A stretch of 64,000 nt of DNA from Nonomuraea gerenzanensis (GTDB lineage: Bacteria > Actinomycetota > Actinomycetes > Streptosporangiales > Streptosporangiaceae). The position numbers and the translations under genes are program-made. The stretch's first letter is position 1, and each line of letters opens with the position of its first letter. Shown here piece after piece: positions 26,649 to 35,726 of this stretch. Where the stretch lies: contig NZ_CP084058.1 in assembly GCF_020215645.1 (NCBI RefSeq), positions 8,866,001 to 8,930,000 on the forward strand, read 5' to 3'. Below the pieces are notes generated by a model. It was not told the DNA's origin, searched no databases, and worked only from the letters and a program-made list of their open reading frames with translations.

Positions 26649-28193
26649 TCAGCCCGTCAGCGCACCGGCGAGGCGGGCGGCCTGGGCGGCGAGGCCCGGG
26701 ATGCTGGAGGTGATGAACGACCCGCCTCCTGCCAGGTCCCCCAGCACGTGCAGGCGCGGGTCGGCGGGGACCAGCCCGCCCGACGGGTGCAGCGCCGCCA
26801 GGCCGCCGGCGAGCAGGGTGGTGACCAGCGGCTCGGCCGCGCCGGGCACGGCCTGGGGCGAGGGGTTCACCGCGTTGACGGCGACGTCCACGTCCAGGAT
26901 CCCGCCGTCACCCCACACCCGGAACCCGCCGTCCCCCACCGCGCCGCCGCCCCGCACTTGCGATCCGTCATACCCCGCCGCCTCGATCTTGCGCACGCCG
27001 GCCACGATCGAGAGCTGCCCCGAGTCGAACAGGCGCAGCAGCACCGCGGCGTTCACCGGCACCATCGGCGAGGCCACGCCGATGGCCAGGCGGGCGTGGT
27101 GGCGCAGCCGTTCGCGGTCGGGCTCGGGGAGCAGCCGCCACGCGAACGGGCCGACGACGTGCGCGGCCTCCTGCAGCACCCGCCGCGCGATCGCGGGGTC
27201 GCCGACGGCGGCCAGTTGCCGCCGCAACCGCTCGACGGGCGGCTCGGACCCCGCGGACAGCAGCTCCTGGGTGAAGGCGGCGAAGTCCTCGCCCACCTCC
27301 TCCAGCTCCTCCCGCAGCAAGCCGGCCAGCTGGACGAGGGTGACCGTGCCGTGCTCGCGGCGCAGCGCCTCCACCCGATCGACGGTGAGGTGCCGCCGGT
27401 GGTGGCCGAGGGGGCGTTGCCAGACGGCGGGCAGCATGCCGGTGCGGGAGACGAGGGCGATCCGCCCGGTGTGGCCGCGCGCGGCCAGCGACACGACCAC
27501 GTCCACGGCCGTCAGCCCGCTGCCGATCACCGCGACGTCGGCCTCGCCCCGAACCTCGTCGAGCGTGCCCGCCAGCGGGTACGGATCATCGACGTACCCC
27601 GGCGCCCCGCTGAGCCCGTAGTGGTCCTGCGGCGTTCCCCCACCGACGCACAGCACGACCTGGTCGGCCAGGTGCTCCTGCCCGTCCCCGGTACGCAGCA
27701 CCAGCCGCACCCCGCCACCGCCACCGCCACCGCCACCAGCACCGCCACCAGCACCGCCACCGTCACTGCCGCCGGCATCGGCAGCAGCACCGGCGCCGGC
27801 GCCGGTCACCGAGGTGACGCGGGAGGCGACGACGCGGGTCCGGCAGCCTCGTGCCCGCAGCCGGGCCAGAGCCGCCTCGGCGGTGTCGGCCAGGTACGCG
27901 CCGTAGAGCGCACGCGGCACCAGCGGCTGCCCCAGCAGCTCGTCCAGGTGCGCGGCGGCGCGCTCCGGCCCCAGCCAGGCGGCGTAGTGCCCGGAGTCGG
28001 AGCCCCGGATGGACATGATCGCGGGGGGCGCGTTGACCAGCACGCTGCCCAGATCGGGCCCGTACGGCCGCCCCCGCCACAGCTCGGCGGACGGCTCGAA
28101 GACGGTGACCTCCGCCCCCTCCGTCCCGCCCACGGCCAGCGCGTCCAGCAGGCCGACCGCGGCGGCCCCGCCCCCGATGATCGCGATGTGCAC
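26649..28193 (-). CDS. FAD/NAD(P)-binding protein (NAD_binding_9 type)
   Basis: A 514-residue flavoprotein-like protein. GTG 28193 (GAGGGAG upstream) begins with the dinucleotide fold HIAIIGGGAAAVGLLDAL, then LWRGRPYGPD and VLVNAPPAIMSIRG. A second nucleotide-binding GxGxxG is in VAVIGSGLTAVDVVVSLAARG, and the C-terminal FAD stretch is LHVLGDLAGGGSFITSSIPG. This is the pattern of the FAD-NAD(P)-binding family seen with oxidoreductases of unknown substrate. A Gly-rich insert of about 25 residues (from (GCCACC)n-type repeats) interrupts the middle. It is divergent from a LuxR-type regulator, which may control it. Confidence 0.8.
   Translation of the reverse strand: MHIAIIGGGAAAVGLLDALAVGGTEGAEVTVFEPSAELWRGRPYGPDLGSVLVNAPPAIMSIRGSDSGHYAAWLGPERAAAHLDELLGQPLVPRALYGAYLADTAEAALARLRARGCRTRVVASRVTSVTGAGAGAAADAGGSDGGGAGGGAGGGGGGGGGVRLVLRTGDGQEHLADQVVLCVGGGTPQDHYGLSGAPGYVDDPYPLAGTLDEVRGEADVAVIGSGLTAVDVVVSLAARGHTGRIALVSRTGMLPAVWQRPLGHHRRHLTVDRVEALRREHGTVTLVQLAGLLREELEEVGEDFAAFTQELLSAGSEPPVERLRRQLAAVGDPAIARRVLQEAAHVVGPFAWRLLPEPDRERLRHHARLAIGVASPMVPVNAAVLLRLFDSGQLSIVAGVRKIEAAGYDGSQVRGGGAVGDGGFRVWGDGGILDVDVAVNAVNPSPQAVPGAAEPLVTTLLAGGLAALHPSGGLVPADPRLHVLGDLAGGGSFITSSIPGLAAQAARLAGALTG
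27718..27780 (-). repeat. Gly-codon microsatellite inside the FAD protein gene
   Basis: A run of GCCACC hexamers and related triplets (27718-27740) followed by AGCACC/GCCACC variants. It encodes a low-complexity Gly/Ala linker. Every unit is a multiple of 3, so length change would keep the frame. Confidence 0.8.
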
Positions 28194-28383
28194 GGCGTTC
28201 TCCCTCGTACTCGTCCTGAAGGTGGGTGATCGTTCTGATGGCAGGTCCGAGCCTCGCGGGCGGCGCGGACGCGCTCCATCCCTCGCGCACAGCGGATCGG
28301 CGGGGAATGACCCCCTCAAACGGGGGGTTGGCGCAGGGAGGGCGGCGCAGGCAGGCTGTCCTGTCCAGGGCAGCACGCAGATC

Positions 28384-28396
28384 AGGAGGCTCGATG
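28384..28396 (+). promoter_or_regulatory. Strong ribosome site and ATG out of frame with the downstream LuxR-type gene
   Basis: AGGAGG at 28384-28389 is followed 4 bases later by ATG 28394. This frame reads MTRAHRHAEVLTAADRAADALG, a typical start for LuxR-type regulators of this kind, but it is one base out of frame with the main body beginning LRRLMPFDAAVW near 28482. Confidence 0.65.
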
Positions 28397-28493
28397 ACCC
28401 GCGCGCACCGTCACGCCGAGGTCCTGACGGCGGCCGACCGGGCGGCCGACGCGCTCGGCTGCTTCAGCCGCGCCTCGGCCGCTGCGGCGGCTG

Positions 28494-29531
28494 ATGCCGT
28501 TCGACGCCGCCGTGTGGTCGGCGACCGACCCGGAGACCGGCCTGGTGACGGCGCCCATGCTGGTGGAGAACCTCGGATCGGGCGAGGGCTGCGGCGCCTA
28601 CTGGGAGAGCGAGCTGCTAGAGGAGAACGTGCTGCCGTTCCGCGACCTGGCCCGCGCCGAGGTACCGGCGGCGGGTCTGCGGGCGGCGACCGGCGGCCTG
28701 CCTGCCCGCAGCGCCCGCTTCCGCAGCCTGCTCGGCCGCCAGGGCATCGACGACGAGCTGCGGGCCGTGCTGCGGGTCGGCGGGCGGCCGTGGGGGTCGG
28801 TGAGCCTGTTCCGCATGCGCGGCGCCCCGGCGTTCGGGCAGGACGACGTCGCGCTGCTCGCCGAGCTGTCCGGGCCACTGGCCGACCGCCTGCGCCGCTT
28901 CGCCACCCCACACGGGCCAGGGGGCGAAGGCACCACCCCGCACGGGTCAGGCGGCGGAAGCACCACCCGGCATGGAACGAACGGCGCGGGTGGGGGCGGG
29001 GGCGGGGGCTCGGCGCCCGGTCTGTTGCTGTTCGACGAGAACGGCGAGGCCACGTCGATCAACGAGGAGGCGCGCACCCACCTCGCATCACTCCCGGACG
29101 GCCCGTCCACCCCCTCGGCACTCGGCCTGAGCCTGCCCATCTGGCTGATCGGCACGGCGCTCCAGGCGCGCGCCATCGCCCAGGGCCGCGACCGCGGCAA
29201 CGCCCGCATCCGGCTGCGGACCCGCGACGGCCGGTGGCTGACCTGCCGGGCCTCGTGCCTGACCGGCTCGGGCGGGCGGCCCGGACCCGTGGTGCTGGTC
29301 ATCGAGCCCGCCACCCCCGCCGACCTGGCCCTCATCGTCGCCCAGTCCTATGGCCTGACGCCGCGCGAGTTCGAGATCGCCCGGCTGGTGGCGCAGGGCC
29401 TGGCCACCGCGGAGATCGCCGCGGCGCTGTTCATCTCCCCGCACACGGTGAGAGGCCATCTGAAGGCCGTCTTCGGCAAGGCGGGCCTGTCCAGCCGCGG
29501 CGAGCTGGTCGCCCGGCTGTTCGCCGGTTAG
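28494..29531 (+). CDS. LuxR-type transcriptional regulator, apparently frameshifted near its start
   Basis: The body (345 residues from ATG 28494) has a GAF/PAS-like sensor region (MPFDAAVWSATDPETGLVTAP). It then has a Gly/Thr-rich linker and a C-terminal LuxR helix-turn-helix (LTPREFEIARLVAQGLATAEIAAALFISPHTV ... AGLSSRGELVARLF). ATG 28494 has no ribosome site, and coding sense continues upstream of it (PLRRL). The well-formed ribosome site and ATG at 28394 open the matching N-terminus one frame away. The simplest reading is a 1-base indel between about 28455 and 28490: an inactivated gene, a recent mutation or a sequencing error. Confidence 0.7.
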   Translation: MPFDAAVWSATDPETGLVTAPMLVENLGSGEGCGAYWESELLEENVLPFRDLARAEVPAAGLRAATGGLPARSARFRSLLGRQGIDDELRAVLRVGGRPWGSVSLFRMRGAPAFGQDDVALLAELSGPLADRLRRFATPHGPGGEGTTPHGSGGGSTTRHGTNGAGGGGGGGSAPGLLLFDENGEATSINEEARTHLASLPDGPSTPSALGLSLPIWLIGTALQARAIAQGRDRGNARIRLRTRDGRWLTCRASCLTGSGGRPGPVVLVIEPATPADLALIVAQSYGLTPREFEIARLVAQGLATAEIAAALFISPHTVRGHLKAVFGKAGLSSRGELVARLFAG

Positions 29532-29545
29532 CAGCCAGACAGGAC

Positions 29546-29585
29546 GAGAGCCGCCTCGCGGGGGGTGTCCCGCGGGGCGGCTCTC
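29546..29585. terminator. Bidirectional terminator between LuxR-type gene and acnA
   Basis: GAGAGCCGCC and GGCGGCTCTC form a 10-bp stem, and inside it CGCGGG pairs with CCCGCG. It lies 14 bases after the regulator stop and 100 bases after the acnA stop on the other strand. Confidence 0.75.
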
Positions 29586-29686
29586 CTGGGTGTCGGGTGG
29601 TTCCCCCGATGCGGGGGCGCGTGAGGATCACGCCCCCAACCCCCGGCTCCCGGCCGGCTCATGACCGGGCGGGAGCACGGGAAGAC

Positions 29687-32431
<2,745 letters not shown>

Positions 32432-32499
32432 GGTGATTCGCCTCCTCCATAGACAGGTGTTCAGACAGAATCCTGCCGCACTACGGAAGCAGCCAGCAC

Positions 32500-32516
32500 G
32501 TTAGGTAACCCTAACC
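32500..32516. promoter_or_regulatory. Iron-box-like inverted repeat upstream of acnA
   Basis: GTTAGG-TAAC-CCTAAC is a perfect 6-bp inverted repeat. TTAGGT...CTAACC matches both half-site cores of the DtxR/IdeR iron box (TTAGGTTAGGCTAACCTAA) at the correct spacing, but the middle and outer bases differ. It lies about 70 bases upstream of the acnA start. Binding by an iron regulator is an inference. Confidence 0.4.
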
Positions 32517-32537
32517 ACCTGGCCCTGCGGCCGGTTG

Positions 32538-32578
32538 TCTCGACGTCAAGATATCCCCAGAATATCTCGACATCAAGT
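32538..32578. promoter_or_regulatory. Paired TCTCGAyrTCAAGa boxes upstream of acnA
   Basis: TCTCGACGTCAAGA (32538-32551) and TCTCGACATCAAGT (32565-32578) are near-identical quasi-palindromes 27 bases apart. An AGATAT/ATATCT inverted repeat lies across the gap between them. I recall similar TCTCGA-TCAAGA boxes upstream of TCA-cycle genes in Streptomyces, but the binding protein is not something I can name with confidence. Confidence 0.5.
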
Positions 32579-33306
32579 TAAACCGGTGCCAGCCGCCAGA
32601 ACAGCAGCCCGATGATCGCCACCGACAGGATCGGGGCCAGGATCTTCTGCTCGAACTTCTTGCCCGTCTTGATGCCGATCTTCCACGGCAGCACGAACTT
32701 GGCCCCCAGCGGCCACAACACCGGGCATCCCCGCTCGGTCATGCAGTCGCCCACGACGTGCATGAGGCAGCCGACCCCCACCGCGAGCCCCAGCCAGGCG
32801 TATCCCACGTCGAGTGACATGAAGACGGCGTACAGGCCCGCGGTCATCCCGATGTTGACCATGATGGAGCCGATCTTGTTACCCGGGATGCCCACCCCGA
32901 TGGCCCGCAGGGCCAGGCCGATGAGCAGCACGACCATGATGTCGCGGCCGATCGGATAGGTGTTGGCCAGCCAGTGCACCCCGATCCCGAGCGCCACCGC
33001 GAACGCCAGCGAGTGCGTCGCCCCCCGGTGCCCGCCGCTGATCCAGGAGACGAGCTTACTGAGCCCCCAGGTGAGCGGCCCGAACGTCTGCGCGATCGTC
33101 GCGCTCGGATGGTCGAGGTCGGGCAGCATCGCGGCGCCCGCACAGATGATCGCCCCGGCGATCAGCTCGGCCGGGCCGAGCGCCGTGGCCATGATCCCCG
33201 TCTCGATGAAGCGGGAGGACTCGTTCAGCAGCGGCAGTGCCGCCAGTGGGGGAGCCAGCCCCAGCCAGGCGATGGCCCCGCTCATCGCGTGTGTATGCCC
33301 CATCAT
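32578..33306 (-). CDS. YdjM-like membrane-bound metal-dependent hydrolase family protein
   Basis: A 242-residue membrane protein of the YdjM/DUF457 type. ATG 33306 begins MMGHTHAMSGAIAWLG; the family's histidine-rich N-terminus, the LPDLDHPSATI motif and GHRGATHSLAFA support the call, with about five hydrophobic segments and HVVGDCMTERG near the end. The His/Asp pattern suggests a metal site facing the membrane; enzymatic activity has not been defined for the family as far as I know. The ribosome site is weak. Its stop is 147 bases upstream of acnA on the same strand. Confidence 0.82.
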   Translation of the reverse strand: MMGHTHAMSGAIAWLGLAPPLAALPLLNESSRFIETGIMATALGPAELIAGAIICAGAAMLPDLDHPSATIAQTFGPLTWGLSKLVSWISGGHRGATHSLAFAVALGIGVHWLANTYPIGRDIMVVLLIGLALRAIGVGIPGNKIGSIMVNIGMTAGLYAVFMSLDVGYAWLGLAVGVGCLMHVVGDCMTERGCPVLWPLGAKFVLPWKIGIKTGKKFEQKILAPILSVAIIGLLFWRLAPV

Positions 33307-33402
33307 GATCGGGACTGTACGGCAAAGAATCTCTTTACGCGCCGCGGCGTGCCGCGGGGTCACAGTGATGTGACCCGGGCGGCCCGGGAACGGTCCGGAA
33401 AC

Positions 33403-33469
33403 GCAGACGAGGTCGTCTCCGCGGCGACAGCACCCCCCAGCCCTGCCGACGCGGAACGACCTCGTCTGC
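33403..33469. repeat. Long perfect inverted repeat in a divergent promoter region
   Basis: GCAGACGAGGTCGT (33403-33416) pairs perfectly with ACGACCTCGTCTGC (33456-33469). An additional TCCGC/GCGGA stem lies inside after one bulged base. Both flanking genes begin, not end, here, so an ordinary gene-end terminator is not expected. Confidence 0.8.
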
Positions 33470-33563
33470 TGTGAATAACGACGCCCCTCCCGATCCTGTT
33501 CCCGGATTCCGCAACTTTTTCGTGATCTGGCTCACTCTCCCTCCGGGCTTGCCCACGACCCGC

Positions 33564-33605
33564 TATCGATATATCTTTGACGCATCGAGAACAGATCGCG
33601 ATATA
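33564..33605. promoter_or_regulatory. Likely PadR autoregulatory boxes
   Basis: TATCGATATATC at 33564-33575 combines two overlapping 8-base palindromes (TATCGATA, GATATATC). The word CGATATA occurs at 33567-33573 and again at 33599-33605, 32 bases apart or about three helical turns. These AT-rich words stand out in a roughly 70 percent GC background and overlap the leader of the PadR gene. Confidence 0.5.
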
Positions 33606-33617
33606 GGAGTAAAAGTC

Positions 33618-34367
33618 ATGACGCACCACTTCGCAGCGAGCGGGCCCTGGCCCGGCGCACACGAGTACAAGCGCGCCCTGCGTGAGACGCTGCACGCCAT
33701 GGGCGACGCCTTCGAGCACCTGAGCGGGCACCACGGCGAACGCGGTGGCGAGCGGGGCGGCGATCGGGGCGGTCCGCACGACCGGCGACATCGGGGCAGG
33801 AGGGGCGGGTCCGGCCCGTTCCCCTTCGACTTCGGGCGCGGCGGCCCGTTCGGCCCCGGCGGGCCGTGGGGCGGCGGGCACCGGGGCTGGGGCGGCGGCC
33901 GCGGCCGCAAGGCCAAGCGGGGCGACGTCCGCGCCGCGATCCTGGCCCTGCTGTCCGAGGAGCCGCGCAACGGCTACCAGATCATCCAGGAGATCGCCGA
34001 GCGCAGCGAAGGCGGCTGGAAGCCCAGCCCGGGCGCCGTCTACCCGGCGCTGCAGCAGCTCACCGACGAGGGCCTGGTGATCTCGGAGGAGAACGAGGGT
34101 CGCAAGACCTTCCGGCTCACCGAGGAGGGCCGCGGCTACATCGAGGCGCACGCCGACGAGGTACGCGCCCCATGGGACGAGATGCGACCCGACATCGACG
34201 ACAACACCGCCGATCTCTGGCATATCGCCCGACAGTCCGCATTCGCCATGATGCAGATCCTGCAGACCGGAAACGACGCACAGATCCGCGAAGCGCGTAA
34301 GACTCTGGTGGAGACCCGGCGCAAGCTCTACCAGATCCTGGCGGACGACGAACCGGGTGAGGAGTAG
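33618..34367 (+). CDS. PadR-family regulator with a long Gly/His/Arg-rich N-terminal extension
   Basis: A 249-residue transcriptional regulator. The winged-helix PadR domain (about 98-175) reads KRGDVRAAILALLSEEPRNGYQIIQEI ... KPSPGAVYPALQQLTDEGLV, followed by a dimerising C-terminal helix. It is preceded by about 70 residues of low-complexity Gly, His and Arg (repeats of HGERGG and GGPHDRR), far longer than in compact PadR proteins; a metal-binding or nucleic-acid-binding role is conceivable. TAGGAGT lies 8 bases upstream of ATG 33618. The next gene starts 5 bases after its stop, so they form an operon. Confidence 0.88.
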   Translation: MTHHFAASGPWPGAHEYKRALRETLHAMGDAFEHLSGHHGERGGERGGDRGGPHDRRHRGRRGGSGPFPFDFGRGGPFGPGGPWGGGHRGWGGGRGRKAKRGDVRAAILALLSEEPRNGYQIIQEIAERSEGGWKPSPGAVYPALQQLTDEGLVISEENEGRKTFRLTEEGRGYIEAHADEVRAPWDEMRPDIDDNTADLWHIARQSAFAMMQILQTGNDAQIREARKTLVETRRKLYQILADDEPGEE

Positions 34368-34371
34368 GACC

Positions 34372-34956
34372 ATGGCCGGCGTCGCACCGGACAGCCGCCG
34401 GTACGGGGAGAGCGAGGAGCCTGGAGTGGACCGCAACGATCTCCGCATCGGTGACGCCGAGCGCGAGCAGACGATGGCCGCCCTGCGCGAGCACTTCGCG
34501 CAGGGCCGCCTGACGCACGAGGAGCTCGACGAGCGCCTCGACAGGACACTGGCCGCCAAGACGGCCCGCGACCTCGCCCAGGTGACGGCCGACCTCCCCG
34601 GTCAGCAGCCGGCCTACGGCGAGCCGGCCCACGGTGAGCCCGCCTCGCCGTACGGGATGGGCGACTGGCACGCGGCCATGCACGCCCACCGGGCGCAGTT
34701 GCAGGCGATGCGCCACGGGCATCGGGCCCAGGCGCAGGCCATGCGGCACGCGCACCGGGAGATGCACCGGGCCGCGTGGCCGGCCAGGCGGCCCGGGCAG
34801 CGCCGAGGGCCGCACCCGGTGCTGCCCGTCCTGGCCGCGCTCATGGTGGTCGGGCTGATCCTGGGCGGCTTCGGCGTCTTCAAGGTGCTGTTCGTGGTGT
34901 GGCTGGGCGCGATGGTGTTCAGCCTGGTGCACCGGCGTTTCCACCACCGCGGCTGA
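34372..34956 (+). CDS. DUF1707 membrane protein in operon with PadR
   Basis: A 194-residue protein. The N-terminal DUF1707 domain is clear (DLRIGDAEREQTMAALREHFAQGRLTHEELDERLDRTLAAKT, about 22-65). A His/Arg/Gln/Met-rich middle follows (repeats of HRAQ-QAMRH), and then one long hydrophobic region (about 147-182) that may form two membrane passes. DUF1707 proteins are common in actinobacteria, often beside PadR regulators, with no established function. GGAGTAGG before ATG 34372 overlaps the PadR stop region. Confidence 0.82.
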   Translation: MAGVAPDSRRYGESEEPGVDRNDLRIGDAEREQTMAALREHFAQGRLTHEELDERLDRTLAAKTARDLAQVTADLPGQQPAYGEPAHGEPASPYGMGDWHAAMHAHRAQLQAMRHGHRAQAQAMRHAHREMHRAAWPARRPGQRRGPHPVLPVLAALMVVGLILGGFGVFKVLFVVWLGAMVFSLVHRRFHHRG

Positions 34957-34975
34957 GGGGCCGCCCCTGATCGTT

Positions 34976-35003
34976 TTGGGCCTTGACCCGGTCAAGGGCC
35001 CAA
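34976..35003 (+). terminator. Terminator after the PadR-DUF1707 operon
   Basis: TTGGGCCTTGAC pairs with GTCAAGGGCCCAA (one bulged G) around a CCG loop, 20 bases after the stop. Confidence 0.65.
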
Positions 35004-35045
35004 CTGATGATCTGGGCGGACCTCCGACGCGAAAGGGAAAGCCTC

Positions 35046-35726
35046 ATGACCGAGCAGGGCACTCCGGTCCGTCACACGAACCCGTTCGCCGCCGTGGCGG
35101 GGGCCGGCGGCGTCGTCATGGACGTGCCGGAGTACCAAGCCGGATTCGAGCGCGACCACGTGACCTGCACCGAGCCGATGTGGAAGCTGGAGCGCGCGCA
35201 GAACTTCTACGAGCCCGACGTGGCGAGCTGGCGGGCCATGATGGACGGCGACTGGGCGCGCTCGCTGGCCCTCATCCACGCCATGGCGGGGCCGCTGACC
35301 GACTACTTCCGCCGGCGCCAGCCCGTCAGGCGGTTACGCGTGGTCGAGCCGCCGATCACCGCCTACCTCCAGTGGGAGATGCACATCCTGGCCCTGCGCG
35401 CCGCGGCGGGCTCCCCCTGCCGGGTGGTGCCCGCCGCCCGCGTGACGGACCTCGATCCGCTTCCGGAGCTGGTGATCTTCTCCCCGTCCCTGATGTACGA
35501 GGTCCTCTACGACGAGTACGGCGGCGGTCGCGGCGGGCGCCGCATCACCGATCGTGACGTCGTCGAGCCCTGCATCCACGCCGTCCGCGCCCTGTTCGAC
35601 GAGGGCGAGGACGTGCGCGACTTCCACGAGCGCGAGATCGCGCCGCTGCCGCCGCCGGTGGTCACCGACGCGATGCGGGCCGCGCTGCCCGCCTACGCGC
35701 ACCGGACCGAGGAGTTCAGGGTCTGA
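35046..35726 (+). CDS. DUF6879-like protein of unknown function
   Basis: A 226-residue soluble protein. The central part (WKLERAQNFYEPDVASW ... GPLTDYFRRRQPVRRLRVVEPPITAYLQWEMHIL) resembles the DUF6879 family, in which a Trp/Glu-Arg block precedes an RRVRVV-x-x-P-x-T-x-Y-x-x-E segment. Such genes often accompany Scr1-type XRE regulators in actinomycetes, but no such partner is adjacent here. ATG 35046 has GAAAGGGAAAG upstream. Its 3' end overlaps the convergent beta-mannosidase by 11 bases. Confidence 0.7.
   Translation: MTEQGTPVRHTNPFAAVAGAGGVVMDVPEYQAGFERDHVTCTEPMWKLERAQNFYEPDVASWRAMMDGDWARSLALIHAMAGPLTDYFRRRQPVRRLRVVEPPITAYLQWEMHILALRAAAGSPCRVVPAARVTDLDPLPELVIFSPSLMYEVLYDEYGGGRGGRRITDRDVVEPCIHAVRALFDEGEDVRDFHEREIAPLPPPVVTDAMRAALPAYAHRTEEFRV

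Larger units (their letters stand above)
33307..33617. other. Divergent intergenic region with a large inverted repeat and PadR-type boxes
   Basis: No gene is seen in this 311-base gap between the YdjM-like and PadR genes. It holds a 67-base inverted repeat (33403-33469) and, nearer the PadR gene, TATCGATA/CGATATA boxes (33564-33605). Confidence 0.7.
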
